The position numbers and the translations under genes are program-made. The notes under the pieces were generated by a model. It saw nothing but the letters and a program-made list of their open reading frames with translations, made no database searches and was not told where the DNA came from. 64,000 nt of DNA from Sulfuricystis thermophila (lineage in GTDB: Bacteria > Pseudomonadota > Gammaproteobacteria > Burkholderiales > Rhodocyclaceae), in assembly GCF_004323595.1 (NCBI RefSeq), contig NZ_AP019373.1, positions 2,294,001-2,358,000 of the forward strand. The letters are read 5' to 3'. Position 1 is the stretch's first letter, and every line of letters begins with the position of its first letter. This document shows positions 1 through 8,610 of the stretch, in pieces.

Positions 1-336
1 ATGCGGCGTTACCGCAGCTTCGTCGCCCGGCCGGTGAGTCCACCGCCTGCAGAACCCGCCCCAGTTTCTGCCGCCGAGACAGCCGAAACCATTCCGCTGC
101 TGACGGAGGTCGTTTCCGATACCGCCACCGGCCCGCTGGATCCCGACGCCTTGTTGGCGCCCTTGCAAGGCGAACTGGAAACCGCGCTCGCCGCCTGGCT
201 CGACCAGGCCCTGCCCACGGCGCTCGCCGCAGCCACCCCGCAGCTCCTCGCCGCGCTGGAGGCCGACGCACGCCAGACCCTGTTGCCGAATTTGCTCGAA
301 ACACTGAAACATGGAATCACTCGCCAAAAGCTTTGA
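1..336 (+). CDS. Small helical hypothetical protein, start possibly upstream of window
   Basis: This 111-residue frame is open from the first base, so its true start may lie before the window. Residues 1-50 are Pro/Ala-rich and look disordered. Residues 55-108 are amphipathic helix with an acidic AWLDQALP-type stretch. Its end overlaps valS by 26 bp, so the two are probably co-transcribed. A short disordered protein with a helical C-terminus beside valS recalls the PopZ/DUF2497 arrangement of alphaproteobacteria, but this is only a pattern-level resemblance and no function is assigned. Confidence 0.6.
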   Translation: MRRYRSFVARPVSPPPAEPAPVSAAETAETIPLLTEVVSDTATGPLDPDALLAPLQGELETALAAWLDQALPTALAAATPQLLAALEADARQTLLPNLLETLKHGITRQKL

Positions 337-3106
337 ACCCGCCGGCATCGAACGCCGCTGGTATCCGCTCTGGGAGTCGCGCGGCTACTTCGCCGCCGGC
401 CTCGACACCACCAAGAAAGACAATTTCTGCATCCTGCTGCCGCCGCCCAATGTCACCGGCACGCTGCACATGGGACATGGCTTCAACCAGTCGATCATGG
501 ACTGTCTGGTGCGCTACCACCGCATGCGCGGCGCCAACACCCTCTGGCAGCCGGGCACCGACCATGCCGGCATCGCGACGCAAATCGTCGTCGAGCGGCA
601 ACTGGACGCACAGGGCATCTCGCGCCACGATCTGGGTCGCGAGAAGTTCCTCGAAAAGGTCTGGGAATGGAAAGCCTATTCGGGCGGCACGATCACGCAG
701 CAGATGCGGCGGCTCGGCGCTTCGTGCGACTGGGGCCGCGAGCGCTTCACGATGGACGCGGGGCTCTCCAAGATCGTCACCGAGACCTTCGTGCGCCTCT
801 ACCGCGAAGGACTGATCTACCGCGGCAAACGGCTGGTCAACTGGGACCCGAAGCTGCTCACCGCGGTCTCCGATCTCGAAGTCGTCAGCGAGGAAGAAGA
901 CGGCTTCATGTGGGAGATTCGTTATCCGTTCGTCGAGGGTGAAGGCGCGCTGGTCGTCGCCACGACGCGGCCGGAAACCCTGCTCGGCGACGTCGCCGTT
1001 GCCGTGCATCCCGAAGACGAACGTTACCGGCGCCTCATCGGCAAACAGGTGCATCTGCCGCTCACCGGCCGGACGATCCCGATCATCGCCGACGCCTACG
1101 TCGACCGCGAATTCGGCACCGGCTGTGTGAAGATCACCCCGGCGCACGACTTCAACGACTGGCAGGTCGGCCACCGGCACGGGCTCGTGCCGATCAACAT
1201 CTTCACGCTCGATGCGCGCATCAACGAGCACGGTCCAGAAAAGTATCGCGGCCTGGACCGTTACGCAGCCCGTCAGGCCATCGTCGCCGACCTCGAAACG
1301 GCAGGCCTGTTGGTCTCGGTGAAACCCCACAGGCTGATGGTGCCCAGAGGTGACCGCACCGGCGCGGTGATCGAGCCGATGCTCACCGACCAGTGGTTCG
1401 TCGCCATGACGAAGCCCACGGCGGATGGCAGGAGCATCGCGCAGAAGGCGCTCGACTGTGTCGCCAGCGGCGAGATCAAGTTCGTGCCCGAGAACTGGGT
1501 GAATACCTACAACCAGTGGCTGACCAACATCCAGGACTGGTGTATTTCAAGGCAGCTGTGGTGGGGCCATCAGATTCCCGCCTGGTATGGCGACGATGGC
1601 CGCATCTGGGTCGCGCATGACGAGGATGAAGCCTACCGGCTCGCCCGCGCCGAGGGTTACGACGGCGGACTGACGCGCGATCCCGACGTGCTCGATACCT
1701 GGTATTCATCGGCCTTGTGGCCGTTTTCGACGCTCGACTGGACGCCCGAGTATCCGGCCAAGTCGAATCCGGCGCTCGATCTGTATCTGCCCTCCTCGGT
1801 GCTGGTCACCGGCTTCGACATCATCTTCTTCTGGGTCGCGCGCATGGTGATGATGACCAAGCACATCACCGGCAAGATTCCCTTCAAGCACGTCTATGTG
1901 CATGGCCTGATCCGCGATGCCGAAGGCCAGAAGATGAGCAAGAGCAAAGGCAACGTGCTCGACCCGATCGACCTCGTCGACGGCATCGATCTGGAAACCC
2001 TGGTCAGGAAACGCACCACCGGGCTGATGAACCCGAAGCAGGCCGAAGCGATCGAAAAGCGCACGCGCAAGGAATACCCGAATGGGATTCCGGCTTTCGG
2101 CGCCGACGCACTGCGCTTCACCTTCCTTTCGCTCGCCAGTCCCGGCCGCGACATCAAGTTCGACATGCAGCGTTGCGAGGGCTACCGCAACTTCTGCAAC
2201 AAGCTGTGGAACGCGACGCGCTTCGTGCTGATGAACTGCACAGGCAAGGATGTCGGCCTCGATGAAGCGCTGCCGCTCGACTTCTCCCCTGCCGACCGCT
2301 GGATCGTCAGCCTGTTGCAGCGCGTGGAAGCCGAAGTCGCCAAACATTTCGCCGACTACCGCTTCGACCTGCTCGCCAAAGCGATCTACGAGTTCGTTTG
2401 GGACGAATACTGCGACTGGTATCTCGAACTCGCCAAGGTGCAGCTGGCCAATGGCACCGAGGCGCAGCAGCGCGCCACGCGCAGGACGCTGGTGCGCGTC
2501 TTGGAAACCGTGCTGCGCCTCGCCCACCCGCTCATCCCGTTCATCACCGAGGAACTTTGGCAGCACCTCGCCCCCCTGGCCGGAAAATCCGGCGAAACGA
2601 TCATGCTCGCGCCCTACCCGCAAGCCGACGAAAGCAAAATCGACACGGAGGCAGAGGAGTGGATGGCGACTCTGAAGGCCCTCGTTTCCTCGTGCCGTGC
2701 TCTGCGCGGCGAAATGAATCTCTCGCCGGCACAGAAAGTGCCCTTGATCGGCGCTGGCGACACGGCACGGCTGACCGCCTACGCCCCCTATCTCGCTCAG
2801 CTTGCCAAGCTCTCTGCGGTGAAGGCGGTCGAGACGCTGCCGGATTCCGAAGCCCCGGTGCAGATCGTCGGCGCTTTCCACCTGATGATCGAGATCGAGA
2901 TCGACGTCGCCGCCGAGAAGGCGCGCCTCGACAAGGAAATCTCCCGTCTCGAAGGCGAAATCGCCAAATGCGAGAAGAAGCTCGCCACGCCGAGCTTCGT
3001 CGAACGCGCGCCGGCCATGGTGGTGGCGCAGGAGCGTGAGCGGCTGGCGGGCTTTTTGGCCACGCTGGAGAAGGTGCGCAGCCAGCGCGCACGCCTGCCG
3101 GCATGA
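311..3106 (+). CDS. valS: Valyl-tRNA synthetase
   Basis: Class I aminoacyl-tRNA synthetase that charges tRNA-Val with valine in the cytoplasm and edits mischarged threonine. The 931 residues match full-length bacterial ValS. The HIGH-type motif [15 protein letters not shown] lies at about residues 44-58 and KMSKSK at about 540. The CP1 editing domain ([11 protein letters not shown]) is present, and residues 865-925 form the usual C-terminal tRNA-binding coiled coil. The ATG inside the end of the preceding gene gives the normal N-terminus. A stretch at 2748-2768 (residues 813-819, IGAGDTA) resembles the dispersed repeat described elsewhere in this annotation, but too weakly to call. Confidence 0.98.
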   Translation: MESLAKSFEPAGIERRWYPLWESRGYFAAGLDTTKKDNFCILLPPPNVTGTLHMGHGFNQSIMDCLVRYHRMRGANTLWQPGTDHAGIATQIVVERQLDAQGISRHDLGREKFLEKVWEWKAYSGGTITQQMRRLGASCDWGRERFTMDAGLSKIVTETFVRLYREGLIYRGKRLVNWDPKLLTAVSDLEVVSEEEDGFMWEIRYPFVEGEGALVVATTRPETLLGDVAVAVHPEDERYRRLIGKQVHLPLTGRTIPIIADAYVDREFGTGCVKITPAHDFNDWQVGHRHGLVPINIFTLDARINEHGPEKYRGLDRYAARQAIVADLETAGLLVSVKPHRLMVPRGDRTGAVIEPMLTDQWFVAMTKPTADGRSIAQKALDCVASGEIKFVPENWVNTYNQWLTNIQDWCISRQLWWGHQIPAWYGDDGRIWVAHDEDEAYRLARAEGYDGGLTRDPDVLDTWYSSALWPFSTLDWTPEYPAKSNPALDLYLPSSVLVTGFDIIFFWVARMVMMTKHITGKIPFKHVYVHGLIRDAEGQKMSKSKGNVLDPIDLVDGIDLETLVRKRTTGLMNPKQAEAIEKRTRKEYPNGIPAFGADALRFTFLSLASPGRDIKFDMQRCEGYRNFCNKLWNATRFVLMNCTGKDVGLDEALPLDFSPADRWIVSLLQRVEAEVAKHFADYRFDLLAKAIYEFVWDEYCDWYLELAKVQLANGTEAQQRATRRTLVRVLETVLRLAHPLIPFITEELWQHLAPLAGKSGETIMLAPYPQADESKIDTEAEEWMATLKALVSSCRALRGEMNLSPAQKVPLIGAGDTARLTAYAPYLAQLAKLSAVKAVETLPDSEAPVQIVGAFHLMIEIEIDVAAEKARLDKEISRLEGEIAKCEKKLATPSFVERAPAMVVAQERERLAGFLATLEKVRSQRARLPA

Positions 3107-3134
3107 GGCCGGACGGCTAGCGGGCGCGGCAGCC

Positions 3135-3157
3135 GCGGGCAGGGTTTCACTGCCCGC
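3135..3157 (+). other. Hairpin after valS
   Basis: Perfect 8-bp inverted repeat GCGGGCAG/CTGCCCGC with a 7-base loop in the valS-glycosyltransferase gap. There is no T-tract, so it is not a typical intrinsic terminator. It may protect the valS mRNA 3' end or be a worn repeat. Confidence 0.4.
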
Positions 3158-3187
3158 AGGCGGCGCGCGCCGCAAGGCGCACGAGAC

Positions 3188-4780
3188 ATGCAGACAACGA
3201 CCAACACCCCTCCCTTCGAGCCCAGCGAGCACAAGAGCACCCACCGCGAGGGGGGCGAAGGGGGGCGGCCTTTCTTGCTGCTGTTGCTTTGCGCGGCAGG
3301 GTTGAGCTTTTTCGTCGGCCTGTCGGCCACGCCGTTGATCGACCTCGACGAGGGGGCGTTCACCGCGGCGACGCAGGAGATGTTCGCGCGCGGCGATTTC
3401 CTCGCCACCTATCTGAACGGTGAGCCGCGCTATGACAAGCCGATCCTGATCTACTGGCTGCAGGCCGCGGCGGTGGCGTTCTTGGGCTTTTCCGAATTCG
3501 CGCTGCGCCTGCCTTCTGCGCTGATGGGACTGACGTCGATGCTGTTCGCCTGGCATTTCGCGCGTCGGCTGTTTGATGCCGAAACCGCGGCCTTCGCCGC
3601 GCTGGTGACGGCCACCGCGATGGGCCCCGCACTGGTCGGCCGGCTGGCGATCGCCGATGCGCTGCTCGATGCCAGCCTTGCCGCTGCGGTGTTCTGGCAA
3701 TACCTGTGGCTGCGCGAGGGTCGCCCGCGTGACCTGTTCATCGCCTGGGCGGCGATGGGCTTCGGTTTCCTCGCCAAGGGGCCGGTCGCGGTCATCCTGC
3801 CGCTGGCCGCATTGTTCCTGCATTGCGCGGCGAGCCGGCGCTGGCGTGATTTCTTCGTCTTCGTCACGCGCTGGCGCGCCTGGCTCCTCTGGGCGGCCAT
3901 CGCCCTGCCGTGGTATGTCGCCGTCACCTGGGTGAAAGGGCCGGGCTTCGTCGAAAGCTTCTTCCTGCGCCACAACGTCGGCCGCTTTTCCGGCGCGATG
4001 GGCAGCCATCACGCCTACGGCCTGCTCTACTACCTTCCCGTCGCGCTGCTGGTCACCTTACCTTATACGGGCCTGCTGTTCTCCGTCGGCACCCGCCTGC
4101 GCGCCCTCTGGCGCGACGATTTCGCCCGTTACGCGCTGATCCTGTTCGCGCTGGTGTTCGTGCTGTTCTCGCTTTCCGTGAACAAGCTGCCGCATTACCT
4201 GCTCTATGGCACTGCCGCACTGTGGGTCCTGCTCGGCCGCGCGCTGCGCGCGGCGCGCTCACCCTGGCTGCTGCTGCCCGCGCTCGTGATGTTCGTCGGT
4301 GCGCTGTTCGTGCCCGATCTGCTCGAAGCGCTGCGTCCGCGCGCCAACCCCTATTACCAGACGATGTTCATTGACCTCGACGCGCACTTCGGCCTCGGCT
4401 ACCGCCTGCCGCTGCTGGCCGCCACGCTGCTGGTTGCCGTGATGATGATCGAGCGGCGTGTCACGGTTTCGGTCAAGCTCGCCGTCACGGGCGTCATCGC
4501 GGCCTATTGCCTGTCCTGGGTCTTTCTGTCGGCGCTGGGCGGCGTACTGCAGCAGCCGATCAAGCAGGCCGGACTGATCGCGCGCGAGATCGACGCGCCG
4601 CTGGTGATGAGCGGCCTCAACACGCCGAGCTTCGGCGTCTATGCCGGCCGCGTGGTCGAACGGCGCCTGCCGCGCGCCGGCGATGTGGTGCTGACGCGCG
4701 CCGATCAGCTCGCGGCCTTGCCGTCCCACGAACTGCTCTACCGTAGCAAGACCATCGCGCTGGTGAGAATCCTCCCATGA
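3188..4780 (+). CDS. PMT/ArnT-type polyprenyl-phosphate-dependent glycosyltransferase
   Basis: Integral membrane GT-C glycosyltransferase (530 residues, about 11-12 hydrophobic segments) predicted to move a sugar from a lipid-phosphate donor to an envelope acceptor on the periplasmic side. The first luminal loop has DLDEGAFTAATQEM and GEPRYDKPILIYWLQ, the hallmark PMT_2/ArnT region with the catalytic acidic residues. The next three genes (PAP2 phosphatase, GT2 donor synthase, flippase-like protein) make a coherent lipid-linked sugar set. The annotated ATG includes about 29 odd residues that translate a G-rich repeat (3219-3270). A TTG at 3275, immediately before the first membrane helix, may be the true start. 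The acceptor is unknown. Confidence 0.85.
   Translation: MQTTTNTPPFEPSEHKSTHREGGEGGRPFLLLLLCAAGLSFFVGLSATPLIDLDEGAFTAATQEMFARGDFLATYLNGEPRYDKPILIYWLQAAAVAFLGFSEFALRLPSALMGLTSMLFAWHFARRLFDAETAAFAALVTATAMGPALVGRLAIADALLDASLAAAVFWQYLWLREGRPRDLFIAWAAMGFGFLAKGPVAVILPLAALFLHCAASRRWRDFFVFVTRWRAWLLWAAIALPWYVAVTWVKGPGFVESFFLRHNVGRFSGAMGSHHAYGLLYYLPVALLVTLPYTGLLFSVGTRLRALWRDDFARYALILFALVFVLFSLSVNKLPHYLLYGTAALWVLLGRALRAARSPWLLLPALVMFVGALFVPDLLEALRPRANPYYQTMFIDLDAHFGLGYRLPLLAATLLVAVMMIERRVTVSVKLAVTGVIAAYCLSWVFLSALGGVLQQPIKQAGLIAREIDAPLVMSGLNTPSFGVYAGRVVERRLPRAGDVVLTRADQLAALPSHELLYRSKTIALVRILP
3219..3270 (+). repeat. G-rich direct repeat, copy 1
   Basis: Contains AGCGAGC followed about 20 bases later by GGGGGCGAAGGGGGGCGG. 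The same arrangement in the same orientation recurs at 7588-7644, on the far side of the four envelope genes. Here it covers the putative N-terminus of the glycosyltransferase, which argues against the upstream start. Confidence 0.6.
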
Positions 4781-5607
4781 GCGCCTGCCTCGATACAGCC
4801 ATCGTCGCGCTGCACCGCTGGCGTGAAATGCCCGCCGGCCCGCTCCCGGCCCGCCTGTTCGCCCCGCGCGTCTGGATGCTGCCGCTCCTGGCCCTTTTCG
4901 CGGCAGCGTGGCTTACGCTCACGGGCACGATCGTGCCCTCGTTTCTCGCCGTGAATGCCGCGACCCGTGTGCTGCCCGACGACTTCTGGGCGGGCATGAC
5001 TGCGCTGGGCGACACGCTGCCGGCCTGCGCGATTTTGCTGCCGCTCGTCGCGCGCCGTCCCGATGCGGCGGCGGCCGCTTTGATCACCGTGTTGGTCGCA
5101 TCGATCGCCAGCCATCTGCTCAAATATGGGCTGGCGATGCCGCGCCCGGCAGCCGTCCTCGACCCTGGTCTGTTCCACTTCGTCGGGCCGCGCTTGAGCG
5201 GCCGCGCGATGCCTTCCGGCCATTCCACCGCGGCCTTCGCGGTCGTCGCGCTCGTCGGCGGCCACACGCTGCGCTGGCGTGCCTGGCTGCCCATGATCGC
5301 GCTCGCCATGCTGATCGCCCTCTCCCGGCTCGCCGTCGGCGCGCACTGGCCGACCGATGTCTTGGTCGGCGCCGCGCTCGGCTGGCTGTCCGGCTTCGTG
5401 GGCTTGCATCTGGCCGCCTGCTGCCGGCGCTGCCGCACGCGTCTGCTCCACTGGCTGACGCTTGCGCTCTTCATCGGCGGCGCGCTCTGGTTGCTGACCG
5501 GCTTCGACAGCGGCTACGCCAGCGCGCGCTGGCTGGAACGCACCGTCGCCAGCGGCGCGTTGCTACTATTCGTCCTCTCGCTCTTCACCCAGCGTCGTCT
5601 GCCATGA
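4777..5607 (+). CDS. PAP2-family membrane phosphatase
   Basis: Type 2 phosphatidic acid phosphatase-like membrane enzyme (276 residues, about 6 helices). The three PAP2 signatures are present in order: KYGLAMPRP (K-x6-RP), PSGHST, and SRLAVGAHWPTD (SR-x5-H-x3-D). Likely substrates are undecaprenyl pyrophosphate or another lipid phosphate, with chemistry at the periplasmic face. It overlaps both neighbours by ATGA, so translation is coupled to the glycosyltransferase before it and the GT2 after it. A role in recycling the lipid carrier used by those enzymes is an inference from context. Confidence 0.9.
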   Translation: MSACLDTAIVALHRWREMPAGPLPARLFAPRVWMLPLLALFAAAWLTLTGTIVPSFLAVNAATRVLPDDFWAGMTALGDTLPACAILLPLVARRPDAAAAALITVLVASIASHLLKYGLAMPRPAAVLDPGLFHFVGPRLSGRAMPSGHSTAAFAVVALVGGHTLRWRAWLPMIALAMLIALSRLAVGAHWPTDVLVGAALGWLSGFVGLHLAACCRRCRTRLLHWLTLALFIGGALWLLTGFDSGYASARWLERTVASGALLLFVLSLFTQRRLP

Positions 5608-6557
5608 ACCCCGCCGTCTCCGTCGTCATTCCCATCTACAACGAAATCGAGAACCTCGACGAGCTCGTCGCCCGTCTCGAAACCGCGCTCGCCGGCCTGG
5701 ATTTCGAGGCGCTGCTCGTCGATGACGGCTCGAAGGACGGTACCGGCGTGCGGCTCGCCGAGCTCGCCGCGACGCGCCCCTGGCTCAAGCCGATCTATCT
5801 GGCGAAGAACTACGGCCAATCCACGGCGATGCAGGCGGGCTTCGACGCAGCACGCGGCGAAGTGATCGTCACCCTCGACGGCGACCTGCAGAACGATCCG
5901 GCCGACATTCCGCGCCTTTTGAAAATGCTCGAGGAAGATCCCGAGGTCGATATCCTCTCCGGCTGGCGTAAAGCGCGCCAGGATGCGGCGATCAAGCGCA
6001 AGCTGCCCTCGCGCATCGCCAACGGCCTGATCTCGAAAGTCACCGGCGTGCATCTGCACGACTATGGCTGTTCGCTGAAGGTCTATCGCCGCACGGCGCT
6101 GGCCAATGTGCGCCTCTATGGCGAGCTGCACCGCTTCGTGCCGGCGCTCGCCGCCCAGTTCGGCGCCCGCGTCAAGGAAGTCGTCGTCTCCCACCACCCG
6201 CGCACGCGCGGTACCTCGAAATACGGCATCGACCGCACCCTGCGCGTGATCCTCGACCTGCTGCTGGTGCAGTTCATGTCGCGCTATCTGCAACGACCGA
6301 TCCAGTTCTTCGGCGGCATCGGCATGGCCCTCGCCTTGCCCGGCGGCGCGATCCTCGCCTACCTCGCGGTGCTCAAGTTCATGGGTGAAAACATCGGCGG
6401 CCGTCCCCTGCTGCTGTTGGGCATCCTGCTCCTGTTGATGGGCGTGCAGCTCGTCGGCATGGGCCTGCTCGGCGAGATCATGGTGCGCATCTACCACGAG
6501 CCGGCCGGCCGGGCGCACTATCTGTTGCGCGAGGCGCCGCGTCCACCCACGAAGTGA
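5604..6557 (+). CDS. GT2 polyprenyl-phosphate glycosyltransferase (DPM1/ArnC/GtrB-like)
   Basis: Cytoplasmic GT-A domain (residues 1-225) beginning SVVIPIYNEIENLDELV, with DDGSKDGT and the metal-binding DGDLQNDP. Two C-terminal transmembrane helices lie at about 235-300. The layout matches enzymes that load a sugar from a nucleotide donor onto undecaprenyl or dolichyl phosphate. The start at 5604 is chosen because it gives the standard N-terminus and an ATGA overlap with the PAP2 gene. It would supply the lipid-linked donor for the PMT-type enzyme two genes upstream. The sugar is not predictable. Confidence 0.9.
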   Translation: MNPAVSVVIPIYNEIENLDELVARLETALAGLDFEALLVDDGSKDGTGVRLAELAATRPWLKPIYLAKNYGQSTAMQAGFDAARGEVIVTLDGDLQNDPADIPRLLKMLEEDPEVDILSGWRKARQDAAIKRKLPSRIANGLISKVTGVHLHDYGCSLKVYRRTALANVRLYGELHRFVPALAAQFGARVKEVVVSHHPRTRGTSKYGIDRTLRVILDLLLVQFMSRYLQRPIQFFGGIGMALALPGGAILAYLAVLKFMGENIGGRPLLLLGILLLLMGVQLVGMGLLGEIMVRIYHEPAGRAHYLLREAPRPPTK

Positions 6558-6564
6558 TCCGGGC

Positions 6565-7488
6565 GTGATCGACAAAGCAAAACGCCTCGGCAAGCTCCTG
6601 CTGCGCTCATCCGTCTCGGCCGCCCTGCTCGGCGCAATCCTCTGGGCGATCGATGGCAGCGGCTTGTGGAGCCGTCTCGCCAGCGCCGATTTTCGCTGGT
6701 TCCTGCTCGCCGTGCTGCTCGGCATCCTCGCCAATGTCGTATCGGCATGGCGCTGGTTCGTCATCGCCCGTCATCTCGGCCTCGCGGCCTCCGCAGGCGT
6801 ATTGCTGACCGCCTACGGCAAGGGGGTCACGCTCAACACGCTGCTGCCGGGCGCCACCCTCGGCGGCGATGCCTACCGTGCGATCGCCCTGCAGAAACTC
6901 GGCAACCCGATGTTGAAAGCCGCCGCCTCGGTCGCACTCGACCGCCTCTCGGGTCTGTGGGCGCTGTTCGTGCTCTCCTGGTGCGCCTGGCTCGCGCTCG
7001 TCATCCTGCCGGATGCCGAGGTCGGCCAAACGACGCGGCTGATGCACCTCGCGATTCTCCTCGCCGCGGTGCTCGTACCCTTCGCCGCCCGTGCGCTCGG
7101 GCGGGCGCTGCCGCTCGATCCGCACAAATTTCCGGCCCGTCTGCTGCGTCTGTTGGCGGAAACGGCGCGACTGGCGCAGCTTACCTTCGTTTCCTCGCTC
7201 ATCGTCCAGCTCGCCACCATCGCCGCGCTGTGGGCCGCGCTCACCGCCATCGCCGCCGAGGTGCCGCCGCTCTATCTGTGCGCAATCGCCGCCCCGGTGT
7301 TCTTCGCCACCGCGCTGCCGGTATCGATCGGCGGCTACGGCACGCGCGAAGCGGCCCTCGCCGCTTACTGGGCCGCGGCCGGCCTGCCGGTCGAAGCCGC
7401 CGTCGCCGGCGCCCTGCTGCACGGCCTCGCCGTCACGCTGCAGGGCGCCCTGTGGGCGCCGCTGTTCCTGTTCGACCGCGGCAAATAG
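6565..7488 (+). CDS. Flippase-like/lysylphosphatidylglycerol synthase transmembrane family protein
   Basis: Polytopic protein of 307 residues with about 8 hydrophobic segments, GTG start 7 bp after the GT2 gene. The N-terminal pattern (LWSRLASADFRWFLLAVLL...SAWRW) and the late SIGGYGTREAALAAYW motif are typical of the UPF0104/AglD2/YbhN flippase-like family, which is related to the membrane half of MprF. The lysyl-transferase domain is absent. Last gene of the envelope operon. Moving or modifying the lipid-linked sugar is a plausible role, not a demonstrated one. Confidence 0.8.
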   Translation: MIDKAKRLGKLLLRSSVSAALLGAILWAIDGSGLWSRLASADFRWFLLAVLLGILANVVSAWRWFVIARHLGLAASAGVLLTAYGKGVTLNTLLPGATLGGDAYRAIALQKLGNPMLKAAASVALDRLSGLWALFVLSWCAWLALVILPDAEVGQTTRLMHLAILLAAVLVPFAARALGRALPLDPHKFPARLLRLLAETARLAQLTFVSSLIVQLATIAALWAALTAIAAEVPPLYLCAIAAPVFFATALPVSIGGYGTREAALAAYWAAAGLPVEAAVAGALLHGLAVTLQGALWAPLFLFDRGK

Positions 7489-7587
7489 AAGCCCCTACGA
7501 AGACTTTGCGCAGGGCCGCCCCGAGCCAACGCGGCGCGTACCCATGGCACAACCCGCGATGGAGCCGGCTGATCAGACCCTCATGGT

Positions 7588-7644
7588 CGCGAGCGCAGCG
7601 AGCCTGTTTAGCCCCCCCGCGACGGGGGCGAAGGGGGGCGGGTT
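7588..7644 (+). repeat. G-rich direct repeat, copy 2, in the 7489-7643 gap
   Basis: GCGAGCGCAGCGAGC, then a C-run and GGGGGCGAAGGGGGGCGGG. It matches 3219-3270 in the same orientation and stops at the 3' end of the minus-strand gene that follows. Nothing else recognisable lies in this convergent gap. Confidence 0.6.
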
Positions 7645-8531
7645 TATTGCGTCTTGCCCTCGTAGGCGCCGCCCGCCACCTTGGCCATCATGCCCTGGTT
7701 GCTGTCCGGGTGTGAGCCGATCTTCATGAACTGGAACATGCCCAGATCCGGCCAGGCCAGCGCCGTGCGGTAACGCGCGAACAGCGCATACGCCTTGTTG
7801 TCGACGACGAAGATCTCCCACGGCAGCGCGGCGATGTGCTCGGCGCCGATCTTGTTCACCCACCAGCCTTCGCCGTCTTCGGGATCGTTGGTCGCCACGC
7901 CGAACACGGCGAGCTTTTTCTCCGGCATCACGATCTCATAGACCTTGGCGGTCTTGGCGACGCCCTTGCCAAGATTGTCGCGGATCGTCTTCACCGCCTC
8001 GTCGAAGCCGCCGGGATAGGTTTTGAGTTCGCTCTTGTCGTCGAAGCGCTCCATGCCGGCCATGTAGCGATAGCCCGGCAGGTCTTCCGCCTTCACCTCG
8101 CCGCCGAAGGGCTTGCCGCTGCCGAGTGCCTGCGCGAGCTTGCCCGCTGCCGCCTTCACCGCGCCTTCAGCCTTGCCGTAGTCGTTGCGCAGGAAGGCAC
8201 GCTGCCAGTATTCGAGATTCAGATACGACACGGTGCCATCGGCCTTGACGCCGACGCGGATCGGCACGCCGACGATCGCCTTGCCGCCGACCTGCGTCAA
8301 TGCCGACGTCAGGCCGGGTTCGGTGACGACGATCGAACCGTGCCCGGCAATGCCCGGCGGCGTATGCCGGCCGACGACCGTGAAGCCGGCCGCGGTGAGC
8401 TTCTGCTCGGCGGCCGCCATCGCGGTCTTGAGATCTCCGCCCGGCACCTTGTCGCCGTAGAAATAGGGCTGCAGCGCATGGGCGAGGAATGAAACGAACG
8501 CGAGCAGCGCGCCCAACAGGATTTTTTTCAT
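7644..8531 (-). CDS. Secreted protein of unknown function
   Basis: 295 residues with a clear Sec signal peptide (MKK, hydrophobic core, cut near AHA-LQ at about residue 19). The mature part is soluble, mixed alpha/beta, rich in Gly and Lys, with no motif I recognise. A GGAGGAGAC ribosome site precedes the ATG. It lies downstream of the FadL-type gene on the same strand but is separated from it by an intrinsic terminator, so it probably has its own promoter. The phrase GVKADGTVSYLNLEYWQRAFLRNDY and a TPPGIAGHGSIV segment could be used to seek homologues. Confidence 0.7.
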   Translation of the reverse strand: MKKILLGALLAFVSFLAHALQPYFYGDKVPGGDLKTAMAAAEQKLTAAGFTVVGRHTPPGIAGHGSIVVTEPGLTSALTQVGGKAIVGVPIRVGVKADGTVSYLNLEYWQRAFLRNDYGKAEGAVKAAAGKLAQALGSGKPFGGEVKAEDLPGYRYMAGMERFDDKSELKTYPGGFDEAVKTIRDNLGKGVAKTAKVYEIVMPEKKLAVFGVATNDPEDGEGWWVNKIGAEHIAALPWEIFVVDNKAYALFARYRTALAWPDLGMFQFMKIGSHPDSNQGMMAKVAGGAYEGKTQ

Positions 8532-8566
8532 GTCTCCTCCGTGAGTATGGATTTTTGTCGTGGTTG

Positions 8567-8595
8567 AAAAAAAGGCCGGCGAGGCCGGCCTTTTT
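8567..8595 (-). terminator. Intrinsic terminator, probably bidirectional, after fadL-like gene
   Basis: Ten-bp perfect stem AAAGGCCGGC/GCCGGCCTTT with a GAG loop. It is flanked by A7 on one side and T5 on the other, so it yields a U-tract in either direction. It sits 16 bp after the fadL-type stop on the minus strand. Confidence 0.85.
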
Positions 8596-8610
8596 CGCGT
8601 TGCAAACCAA

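Noticed and set aside
2748-2768. Possible REP-like half-site in valS
   Set aside because: TCGGCGCTGGCGACACGGCA resembles the repeat, but it lacks the AAAG lead and could arise from IGAGDTA codons; left as a possibility only.
1706-4012. 768-residue minus-strand open frame across valS and the PMT gene
   Set aside because: Shadow of two strongly supported plus-strand genes in high-GC DNA; its sequence is Arg/Glu/Gly/Asp-rich with no family pattern.
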